This document shows, one piece after another, positions 8,940 to 16,623 of a stretch of DNA of 64,000 nt. Position numbers and translations under genes: made by a program. Position 1 is the first letter of the stretch; every line of letters begins with the position of its first letter. Below the pieces are notes generated by a model that was not told the origin of the DNA, ran no database searches, and was given only the letters and a program-made list of their open reading frames with translations. The stretch comes from Pseudomonas sp. QS1027 (lineage in GTDB: Bacteria > Pseudomonadota > Gammaproteobacteria > Pseudomonadales > Pseudomonadaceae): NCBI RefSeq assembly GCF_002814235.1, contig NZ_PHSU01000030.1:124001-188000 (forward strand). The letters are read 5' to 3'.

Positions 8940-9842
8940 CTAGCCGGGTTGGGCCGCCAGGCTATTACTGACGTTACGCCCCAGCACAAGCACCGTAACA
9001 AAACCGCAGCCCACCAGGGCGGTCGCCAGGCTCAACAGCACCGAACTGCCCAGTTGGTCGACGATCTGCCCGCCAAAGAACGAGCCCAGGGCAATAATCA
9101 CCTGGAACAAGGCGACGAAGAGCGGCATGCCGCGCTCCACATCCTTGGGCGCAACCACAAACATCCAGATGCTGGCGCAGGCCGGGAAGGCGCCGAAGGC
9201 GAAGCCCCAGAGCGCTATCAGCATCGCTGCGCCGGTCATGCCCGTGGCGAAGTAGGGAAACAGAGCGGTGCTGGTGCCGATCATCAGGGCGACCAGCAAC
9301 AGGGTGTGACGTACGCTGCGGTTGGCGGCGAAGCCAGCGAAAATATTACCCATTACCCCGGCCACGCCATAGAGCAGCAGCAGTGAGCCAATAGTCGGCC
9401 CGTCGAAGCCTGCGCTGTGTTTGAAGAATGGAGCGACATAGGTGTACGCGGCAAAGTGCGCCAGGCCAATCAGCAGTACAGCGATCAAGCCAACCCGTGA
9501 TTGTGGATTGATGAACAAGGCCGGCAGGTCGCTGATGCGAATGGCCTTTTCCGGGGTGAGCCGCGGTAGCAGGAATATCTGCGCCAGTAGCACCGGTACG
9601 CCCAACAGCGCGGTGACCAGGAAGGTCATGCGCCAGCCCATCAGGCCACTCAGCCAGGTGCCTACGGGCACACCCAGTACGGTGGCCAATGTCACACCCA
9701 CCATGATGATCGAGGTGGCCTGGGCTACGCCGACTCCCTTGGGGGCCAGGCGGCCGCTGAGGGCAATGGCAGTGGCCCAGAAACCGCCGATACTGATGCC
9801 CAGGAGTACGCGGCCGAACAGCAGCAGAAGTGCAATCGATGA
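8940..9842 (-). pseudogene. MFS transporter, 5'-truncated
   Basis: C-terminal part of a 12-helix MFS drug/nucleoside exporter of the AraJ/PbuE kind. Recognisable family sequence begins at 'LLLLFGRVLLGISIGGFW' (about 9780-9833, read on the minus strand), corresponding to helix 3-4, and continues to the stop at 8940. About 100 N-terminal residues expected for the family are missing. Upstream of about 9842 the frame stays open only to a stop at 9894-9896 and has no MFS-like sequence. An internal ATG at 9704 could still be read but would give a broken protein. The break coincides with a short hairpin and is about 100 bp from the dif site, so it probably marks an insertion or deletion edge. Confidence 0.8.
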
Positions 9843-9862
9843 GACGCTCCAAGGAGAGCGTC
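9843..9862. repeat. Short hairpin at the MFS break point
   Basis: A perfect 7-bp inverted repeat (GACGCTC, spacer CAAGGA, GAGCGTC) lies exactly where MFS homology stops. It may be the end of a mobile element or chance; no direct target repeat was found. Confidence 0.35.
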
Positions 9863-9945
9863 CGCGGGTTCGATTTGAGGAGGCGACAGAAATTCAAGGC
9901 GCAACGTCTGAGGCTGATATCAGTAGGATCTTATGAACATACTTG

Positions 9946-9973
9946 ATTTAACATAATATACATTATGCGAAGG
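9946..9973 (-). other. dif: dif site (XerCD recombination site), chromosome terminus
   Basis: On the minus strand, the XerC arm ends GCATAA, the central 6 bp are TGTATA and the XerD arm is TTATGTTAAAT. By hand alignment 25 of 28 positions equal E. coli dif; the last 23 are identical, and the variable outer XerC arm (CCTTC) accounts for all three differences. dif is where XerC/XerD resolve chromosome dimers at division under FtsK control. Octamers GGGNAGGG occur on the plus strand to the left (21, 5615, 7872), and the complement CCCTNCCC on the plus strand to the right (for example 11431, 21854, 23167, 27825, 28810, 31270, 40375, 58561). That polarity points to this site from both sides. Confidence 0.9.
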
Positions 9974-10038
9974 AAAGGCGTGTTCGTGTGTGTTGCGCTC
10001 GCTTCCTACCATAAGGAGCAGCTTCAGCTGTTGCGCTT

Positions 10039-10944
10039 ATGACTGTTGTTCATTTGAAAGACATTTCCGTGCCATCCGGACTCGTTGGTTGGTTGTTGAC
10101 CGATGACCGTGAACGACCGCGCTATTGGTCGACAGTCTGGTCTTCGCTGGACGGTGCCAGCTTGGCGCCGTCCACTCCGTGATCGAACAGCTGTACCAGT
10201 CGGCCAGACGGCTGTACCAGGCTGACTGCCTTGATTGCTTGATTGCGGAGCTCAAATTCGATGAGCGTGAAGCCTGTCTTGAGACGTCTTTCATCACGGC
10301 CAGAAATCATGGTGCCCAGACTGCCGCCAACTACCATCCCAACTGGCGTGTGGCCTACGTTTTCGTCAAAAGTTGTGTTCAGCGCCTGGTGAAAAGTCAT
10401 GCCGATCCTGACATGCTTTGGCTGCTGAGCATGCGCCTGGAGCGTCTGGAGAAGCTGTTTGACTCGCTGGGTATGGCCCCAGTGCTGGATGAGTTTTACC
10501 AGATCATTGATCCATACTCGGTTAATAATCCCTTTAGAAACAGTATGTTACGCTGGCGTAATTACGTATTGTGCCTACTCATGTTGCATCTTGGATTACG
10601 CCGCGGTGAAACCCTGGTGCTGCCTATGGATGCATTAAAAAGCGAAAAACGCTTCACCCCGACCGTAGAAACTGTGAACTGGCTAAACGTCGGCGACAAT
10701 CCGTATCAGCGTGATCCGCGCCAAGAACAGCCCAGCCTAAAAAACAACAATGCCGCCCGGCAGCTGCCTGTGCCGCCAGCGTTGGCCAGCCTCATCAGGA
10801 CCTTTGTCGAGAGCTACCGGATCATGCAAAAAAACGTTAGAAAATATTGATAGAGCATTGGCATGTCGACCAGGTGAAAAGCCTTTTCCGGATGGTCCGG
10901 ATTTGTCGGTGCAGGTCCATCAAATAGACTTATTTGAAGGCTAG
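10039..10944 (+). pseudogene. Tyrosine recombinase (integrase), frameshifted and 3'-truncated
   Basis: The ATG at 10039 opens a 47-codon frame (MTVVHLKDISVPSG...) that stops at 10182. Recombinase-like sequence continues in another frame (about 10150-10850) with a SAM-like core-binding part (MLWLLSMRLERLEKLFD...) and the start of the catalytic domain, including the first catalytic Arg in LMLHLGLRRGE. That frame ends at 10850, and a third frame continues to 10944. The HxxR and Tyr motifs are absent, so it cannot be an active recombinase. It starts 65 bp from dif, which suggests that the element once targeted this site. Confidence 0.65.
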
Positions 10945-10987
10945 TCGCTTTTGCGCTAAACCCTGTTACGTGCCTAGCGGAGTCAAT

Positions 10988-11419
10988 ATGCCAGCACCGA
11001 GCAAACCTGTACGCCGCACCGTAAATGCGGTTAATCTTGATGACAATCGACTTAGCGTTCTCGAGTCCATGCTAGAAAACGATGAGAGAATAACTGCCGG
11101 CGCCGTTTCCACTCTCACGCGAGACACATTTCGCAGAGACCTAATTGCTCACTATCAACAAATGCAAATGGCCCGAAACCAATGGGTAGAGCGAGCTAAA
11201 AAGAACTCTCAAAAACGGTTGATAGCCAGTCTTGCAATGAAAGACGAGCGTATAGAAGATTTAGAGCGGCAAGTCGCTCTGCTCACGGCCTCTCACAAGG
11301 CTATTATCCTAGCTGTGGGCGAGTTGGGAGGCCTTCGTGCATGGCAACGATTTTTTTCTCATTATGACGAACATACGCTGATGGTCTTGTCCAACCTCAA
11401 AGAGCCTAAGCCTGACTAG
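10988..11419 (+). CDS. Small coiled-coil protein following the recombinase
   Basis: A 143-residue basic and charged protein. The N-terminal part (VRRTVNAVNLDDNRLSVLE) is followed by a predicted long helix/coiled coil (about 65-115, KNSQKRLIASLAMKDERIED) and a conserved-looking end (GELGGLRAWQRFFSHYD). Short coiled-coil proteins of this shape accompany tyrosine recombinase sets in several mobile elements (for example TnpC of Tn554-like systems); I infer such a helper role. The ATG at 10988 follows GCGGAG. It appears intact although the recombinase before it is broken. Confidence 0.5.
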   Translation: MPAPSKPVRRTVNAVNLDDNRLSVLESMLENDERITAGAVSTLTRDTFRRDLIAHYQQMQMARNQWVERAKKNSQKRLIASLAMKDERIEDLERQVALLTASHKAIILAVGELGGLRAWQRFFSHYDEHTLMVLSNLKEPKPD

Positions 11420-11997
11420 ACGCCACTCTCCCCTCCCCTGATCAAAGCGACAAACTAATTGGGCAGAGCACTCCTTCTGCAATCAGTTCCTCCAGCCGGG
11501 CACAATGTGTGCAATCAATCGAGTATCTCCAGAAGAGCTTGAAGGGCCTGCAGAGCGATTGTGTGAAGTAATGCGAAAGCCCTTGGGTGGGAAGAGTCGT
11601 CAACGGCTGCCCCGCCCGAAATTCCTGAACGAATGACTATTTTTTGCCCTCCAGTCCTGGCACTGCTCCATGCTGCACAGTACTCCCCCCTTCAAGTTTA
11701 TAGCTCTCTCGAATACTGAGACGGAATTCGTACTTAAGCACGGAGATGCAGACCGCATGACGTTGCGCATGCGGCGTCGGGCAATGATTGGCGCTGCGAG
11801 GTCGTTGCGACGGCACTTGTAGGAGCAATCCTACGAACTTGGTGTAGCGAAGCGTTCCCAGTTCCTCCTGAGTCGTCACTACCGTATTCGAAGACATTGG
11901 ACTCCGAGGCGGAAGTGTTTGAATCGCTGCCCCTCCAAGTAACGCGCAGTTGTTCACAGTGACTCAGAAAACACCGTATGTGCCTGCGACTACAGAA
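11420..11997. other. Gene-free stretch with remnants in the island
   Basis: About 580 bp without a supported gene. A short open stretch near 11518-11637 (ends PRPKFLNE) looks like a degraded 3' end but matches nothing I recognise. An inverted repeat GTAGGA-GCAA-TCCTAC at 11819-11834 resembles the core of Pseudomonas REP hairpins. Nothing else is visible. Confidence 0.4.
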
Positions 11998-12020
11998 CGG
12001 GCTCGGCATCGCCGAGCCCG
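11998..12020 (-). terminator. Terminator of the SIR2-like gene
   Basis: A perfect 10-bp stem (CGGGCTCGGC / GCCGAGCCCG) with a 3-nt loop, 8 bp after the stop of the SIR2-like gene. On the minus strand it is followed by TTCTGT, a weak U-tract. Confidence 0.75.
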
Positions 12021-12028
12021 GAAGAAGC

Positions 12029-15000
12029 TTAGATCTCGATCGTTGCGAGTCTTCCGTAGTAATACGATACTGCGGAATCACGCTCGGGCATGGTTTCGGG
12101 AAGACCAAGAGTTTTAAACTTATTCACCGCTTCAAGCTCAGGTTTCTGCTCGTCACGCAACCGCCAGTAGAGTGAACTGTACTTGAATAGCTGAAGCAGG
12201 TTGATGTAGTCATTATTTACCTCAAAAGCCGCCCAGAGGATGCGGTGGCATTTTGAATGAAGTGGCGTCAGATTGTCATGGTATAGATGGTGGTAAATGC
12301 TGATGAGCGTGGAGATTTCATTAGCGTCGAGCGAACCGCGGACTGTCATAAGTGAGTCTGCGTAGGCGAGCGTCGCCCGGATTTGGTTATACAAGTCTTT
12401 GTTCTCGTGACAGTACTCGACAAGCTCTTTGAGCATTTCGGCTTTGGCAGGAGCTTCGAGATCATCAGCACGATCTAACGCAATATTGGCGTACAGCGTG
12501 CTTGCTTTGGTTTTTGCCTTAGCCTGGATCTTTGATATATCAGCTTCTCTGGTGGAGATATCACTGTTTGAAAGCGCGATGTGGGCGGCCTGCATCGCGA
12601 CGCTGCCCTTGCTCAGCTTCTGCGCCTGAGTCGCATACTCAACAGCTTGGGTATGATCTTTCCTCCCTGAATAGATCATAGCAATATGCAGCTTGATCGA
12701 ACCTATCAGCTTTGGCTGATCAATGTGATCCTGGCACCCCAGTAGCATTTGGAGTGCCTCACCAGCATTTGCCTTGTCACCAACCATCCGGATCGACTGC
12801 GCGCATAAGTAAATAAAGAACCAGTATTTTTGATCCTTATCCCAGCTATCTAGCATCGACTTCAGCGCGATATACAAGTCCTGCACGACCTTGTAATAAG
12901 ATTTTTTGCTCACTGTCGCGCAGAACTGCGAGGCGAGTTCCATACCAACAGTACGCCACCTTTCGTTGGATTTGCCTTCGACGAAGACTTCAACGATTAA
13001 GTACTTGGCGTTGTTGATCTCGGACGATTTTTCGCTGATGTCATTCGCCTTGAAGATATGATGCAGCTTGGGATTCAGGGTCTCCCAATCTTCACCGAAG
13101 TAGAGCTGGTAGGCCTGATTTTTGATCTTCGCGATTTCCTTGGGCTTCATCTCTTGGGCGAGCCACTGCCTCACAGGACGGGTGACGATGAGCCTTTTTT
13201 TAGAACCCCGGGTGCCGGTGTGGCCGAAGCTGTCCTGATCCTCCACATAAATGAAACCTTCTCGCTGGAGGATGACCACGTGATCAATCGAATATTTCTT
13301 CGATCTATCGACCCGCTTGATGTTGTCCAGATATTCGCCGTAAGGGAACACAGCCAAGCTCTTAAGCAGAGAAAATGCATAGCGCTTTTCGATTTCCTTC
13401 GCAGTTGACAGTGCCTTGATGGAGTCTCCGAAGCGGCCCGTCAGATTGATGCGTGAGCTGCCTCGCTCACTGATGATCTCTTCCAGTGATGCGACGACAA
13501 GCTTATCCAGCGCTTCCTTGATGATCCGAGGGACGCCGTTGGTGTGTTCATAAAGCTGCGTGAAATCATCGTTGCCCAAGCCGCCTTGGTAGAGAAGGTG
13601 TGACTCGATGTACGCCCTGGTATCGGCACCGTCCAAAGCAGTCAGCTCGACCGCCTCGTTTCTCCAGGCGGGCAGATTCCGACTTATTAAAATCATCCGG
13701 AGATTCGGGCAAAAGGAAGTTAGAATATCCGTCAGGCTTAGGAGATCGGCTTGGAGTTTTTCCTTGTCGTCACAGGTGTCGAGCGGAACGTCCCTTAGAA
13801 GCAAGTAAGGCTGGTCAATGAGCGACAAGGTGCTACAGAATGATTCGAATGAAGCGCCCAAAAGCTCTTCGATTTGGCGATAGAAGGATGCTTTGTCGGT
13901 GTAGTTGCCAATGTTTACTGAATAAACCTTGTTGGTTTTGTTAGATATACGTGCGATCAGTGCGGAAATGAATTCATCTTCTTCCATCCCCCAGTCAGCA
14001 GCCAACCACAAGCGTCTGTGGAGATTCAGGATCTGCTCCGCTTGGAATGACTGGGCGTGCCTGACGCTGTGAGCTTGAGGCGCTGGGGGGAGCGGGCTAT
14101 GAATGCCATCCAGGGTGGCGGTCTTTTGCCCTTGTTCCATACGTTGGATAGCGGTGTTGCCTCGCAGGTCTGGGTACGCCCCACGGTTCTGACTTGTAAC
14201 CTCGTGGAACAGTCCATCAAGGAATTGCCCAAGAGACGAATGATTCGTGCCGAAGCCGATTGGCTCGACGATATTTTTCCATGCTGCATCCGCTTTACGC
14301 GCAGTGACTTCTGAATCCTTGATCAGTGCAAAAGTAGAGTGCTTGGTCGACTTGAGCTCTTTTCTCAGCCAGCTGAGCGTTTTGTCGAAATTAGGGTCTT
14401 CAAACGTGCCTCCGCAACCTAAGAACACTAGGTTTTCAAACACTGTCAGGTGCTGCTGGAAGAAGTTGCGTGTACTGCTTTGTATCGTGGTTTCATAATC
14501 TCCACTGCTCAGAATGCAGGTGTCGGGCTTCTTCCAGTGGCCGTGTAGGTGAAGAATGCCTTTACGCTCGCCTTTGAACCACTCGATGACCTCATCTGAC
14601 TCGGTCATATACACGGGTGAAAGGTTGGTGACATTCTCTAGTAGCGAGTCATAGTTGAGAGTGCAAATTTTTACCCCTGCGTCCGATAAAGCTCTGACGG
14701 TATTGGCAAGCGCCTCGTTGTGAATCTCGACTTCACTGAACTCTTTTGTCAGCCATGCGGCGTAATCGTAACCATCGCCGTTGGACAGGCTACCCGACAG
14801 GAAACCGGCCACATGCAAGATCTCGGTAGTGGTCGGCGACCCGTCTAAAAGCTTGAGCCAGTTCTCAGCGCTGGCCTGTTGGATTTTCCCGATCTCGACA
14901 GCGTAGCGAAATCCGCTTCGAATCAGCCCAGTCCAGGCAAGCTGGGGGACTTGTCCATCGGTCAGCCCCATACTCATGCCTGTGCCGATGACCAAGATGG

Positions 15001-15067
15001 TGTCTTTGCTCGGTTTGATGCGTTTGCTTGCGTATTCCAGATTTAAAGCCGTGTTGTTCATATCCAT
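12029..15067 (-). CDS. SIR2-like / STAND-like NTPase protein, candidate anti-phage effector
   Basis: A 1012-residue protein. Residues about 20-290 form a SIR2-like NADase domain: glycine loop TILVIGTGMSMGL, TLNYDSLLE with Asn138, ILHLHGHW with His175, and LVFLGCGGTFEDPNF. Asn and His are the usual catalytic pair in defence SIR2 domains. Residues about 335-560 look like a STAND ATPase: sensor-like LRMILISRN and a GVPRIIKEAL helix akin to the GxP motif. The expected Walker A site, however, reads LAADWGMEEDEF and lacks GKS/T. Residues about 560-1012 are helical, TPR-like. The layout recalls Avs5/DSR-type defence proteins, which drain NAD+ after sensing phage proteins; this is inference. The ATG at 15067 has GGAAG 8 nt upstream; the TTG at 15082 is less likely. 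A strong terminator follows. Confidence 0.8.
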   Translation of the reverse strand: MDMNNTALNLEYASKRIKPSKDTILVIGTGMSMGLTDGQVPQLAWTGLIRSGFRYAVEIGKIQQASAENWLKLLDGSPTTTEILHVAGFLSGSLSNGDGYDYAAWLTKEFSEVEIHNEALANTVRALSDAGVKICTLNYDSLLENVTNLSPVYMTESDEVIEWFKGERKGILHLHGHWKKPDTCILSSGDYETTIQSSTRNFFQQHLTVFENLVFLGCGGTFEDPNFDKTLSWLRKELKSTKHSTFALIKDSEVTARKADAAWKNIVEPIGFGTNHSSLGQFLDGLFHEVTSQNRGAYPDLRGNTAIQRMEQGQKTATLDGIHSPLPPAPQAHSVRHAQSFQAEQILNLHRRLWLAADWGMEEDEFISALIARISNKTNKVYSVNIGNYTDKASFYRQIEELLGASFESFCSTLSLIDQPYLLLRDVPLDTCDDKEKLQADLLSLTDILTSFCPNLRMILISRNLPAWRNEAVELTALDGADTRAYIESHLLYQGGLGNDDFTQLYEHTNGVPRIIKEALDKLVVASLEEIISERGSSRINLTGRFGDSIKALSTAKEIEKRYAFSLLKSLAVFPYGEYLDNIKRVDRSKKYSIDHVVILQREGFIYVEDQDSFGHTGTRGSKKRLIVTRPVRQWLAQEMKPKEIAKIKNQAYQLYFGEDWETLNPKLHHIFKANDISEKSSEINNAKYLIVEVFVEGKSNERWRTVGMELASQFCATVSKKSYYKVVQDLYIALKSMLDSWDKDQKYWFFIYLCAQSIRMVGDKANAGEALQMLLGCQDHIDQPKLIGSIKLHIAMIYSGRKDHTQAVEYATQAQKLSKGSVAMQAAHIALSNSDISTREADISKIQAKAKTKASTLYANIALDRADDLEAPAKAEMLKELVEYCHENKDLYNQIRATLAYADSLMTVRGSLDANEISTLISIYHHLYHDNLTPLHSKCHRILWAAFEVNNDYINLLQLFKYSSLYWRLRDEQKPELEAVNKFKTLGLPETMPERDSAVSYYYGRLATIEI

Positions 15068-15249
15068 TGTAATAGCTTCCAATTGGAGATGCTGAGATGT
15101 GTTGGCGCTGATTGAAAACTGACCCCCCGAGGGCGGATTGCTGATTTTTGTCCCAGCAATTGTGGATAAAGCTTAGCAGTAGTGTCTTGGTTGAAGACGC
15201 ATCGGGCACCACCACATGTAGGCATGCGGCAGGGTGTTTACGGTGCAGA

Positions 15250-15594
15250 TCAGAACGGTTCATCGTCCTCGATACCATCTTCGCCCTTGCGCTTTCGTTC
15301 TCGCGATTTGATCTTTGTCTGGGCGGCCAAGGTGCTATGTTGCAGGCGGTAGGACTCGTTGTCTGTTTCCACGACACGCTGGAGCAGGCGCTGAAAGCCG
15401 ATTGACGCAACCGCCCGCTGACGCTGGCGGATGCGCTTAATAAAGCCCGCATCTATAAGTTTGCCGACATCAAGATCCAGAGCGCAGTTGACTAACCTCG
15501 CAGAAAACCCTGAGCTAGAGATGATGGCGAGGTCAAACAGGGCGAGCAAGCCAAGTGCCACCACCCACCCCTTAGACCTTAGTCGCATATCCAA
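15250..15594 (-). CDS. Hypothetical small membrane-anchored protein
   Basis: A 114-residue frame with a basic start, one hydrophobic segment (WVVALGLLALFDLAIIS, about 10-26) and a charged tail (KIKSRERKRKGEDGIEDDE). It is on the same strand as the SIR2-like gene and ends 183 bp before it. I do not recognise the family. It could be a real accessory partner or a chance frame. Confidence 0.35.
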   Translation of the reverse strand: MDMRLRSKGWVVALGLLALFDLAIISSSGFSARLVNCALDLDVGKLIDAGFIKRIRQRQRAVASIGFQRLLQRVVETDNESYRLQHSTLAAQTKIKSRERKRKGEDGIEDDEPF

Positions 15595-15677
15595 TGGCCT
15601 CGCGCAGTTCCAGTCAAACGCCGTACCCGCCGCAGAATAGGCATCTGCAGCGGGTATAGGTCATGGAAAGCTCAATC

Positions 15678-15896
15678 TCACCAAAATTTGACGAGATGGA
15701 GGAGCACTTTCAGAAGCGCTGCCGCCACGTTAAGGACGCCCAGAATGACGCTTACATGCGCCCCCCATCTCTTCACCTTGGACAGTTCAGGGGACTGCCG
15801 GGGGCGCTGAAAAGTACGTCGGCGAGGTACGGACGAATGTAGCGGGCAGCGCTTATTAGAGCGCGCACCGCAGGTGCAAGGCTTTTTGATGAGCAT
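15678..15896 (-). CDS. Hypothetical small Cys-motif membrane protein
   Basis: A 72-residue frame: N-terminal CTCGARSNKRCPLH, which could bind a metal, a basic middle, and a C-terminal hydrophobic helix (VSVILGVLNVAAALLKVLL). The pattern (soluble Cys motif, then tail anchor) looks designed rather than random, but the Shine-Dalgarno sequence is poor and the family is unknown. Confidence 0.35.
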   Translation of the reverse strand: MLIKKPCTCGARSNKRCPLHSSVPRRRTFQRPRQSPELSKVKRWGAHVSVILGVLNVAAALLKVLLHLVKFW

Positions 15897-15956
15897 GATG
15901 GTGCCTATTCGAAATAGTTTCGACGAAGTTCTTTGTTCGCAGATTTTCGAAAGGGC

Positions 15957-16427
15957 TTAGCGGAGGCGATGCTTGAAACCGCTCATCTCTGGGCCGTCAA
16001 GGAAGAGAGGAACAGTGAGTACAGCCCGAAGAGCACGGGCCTGGAGTTTGATTATGTGGGCAAGGATGATTCGGAAAAACGCGAGGATGCTTTTCCTGAA
16101 GCTGTGCTGGGGTGAACCGGGGTCAGGCTGGCCTGATTCGCTTAGGACTGTGTCCAGAGCCCGCAGCTGCTCCCACCCCCTTCCCAAAAAGCCGATAAAA
16201 CTGACACAAACAAAAGTGCCATTCGGTACACCGTGACGCTCAAAGAAGGTCTTGGGGCGCCGTTTTTTTTCGATGGCGGACTCAGTAAACCGGGACATGT
16301 AAGTCCGTAACCCTTCACGCGCACGCCAAGCGAACTCAGCTTTCAACTGCGCCGTGACCGCGTCCAGTTTGCGTGAACCATGCCGCCTTGAGCGTACGGG
16401 TCGCACTGATGATGAGTGATCGTCCAT
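15957..16427 (-). CDS. Hypothetical basic protein
   Basis: About 156 residues. The ATG at 16427 is preceded by GGGAGTCCTT, a good ribosome site. The N-terminal half is strongly basic (VRSRRHGSRKLDAVTAQLKA) and predicted helical; the second half changes character after about residue 85, which may indicate a frameshift or a decayed C-terminus. The family is not recognised. It lies between the SIR2-like gene and the DUF2726 gene on the same strand. Confidence 0.4.
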   Translation of the reverse strand: MDDHSSSVRPVRSRRHGSRKLDAVTAQLKAEFAWRAREGLRTYMSRFTESAIEKKRRPKTFFERHGVPNGTFVCVSFIGFLGRGWEQLRALDTVLSESGQPDPGSPQHSFRKSILAFFRIILAHIIKLQARALRAVLTVPLFLDGPEMSGFKHRLR

Positions 16428-16623
16428 AAGGACTCCCATGTGATGTCACCTAGCAAACCTTACTCACTCGCCATCAATTTCACAAATTATTTTCGCCCCA
16501 TCGGCAGCCCTTGCCCAAGCGCTCAATCCGAGTACAGGGGCCATGAGGGCGTAGCTCATCCATGAGCCGAGTTGAGCGCGCCGGCAACGAATACCGGCAA
16601 GCAACGGGTTTAGCGGATATTGA

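Noticed and set aside
9863..9885. GGTTCGATT inside CGCGGGTTCGATTTGAGG looked like a tRNA T-arm, suggesting a tRNA attachment site.
   Set aside because: The following bases do not complete the T stem, and no acceptor or anticodon arm is nearby; chance or a very degraded remnant.
11518..11637. Short frame ending PRPKFLNE as a transposase tail.
   Set aside because: Too short and without a matching motif; listed only as a possible remnant in the gene-free stretch.
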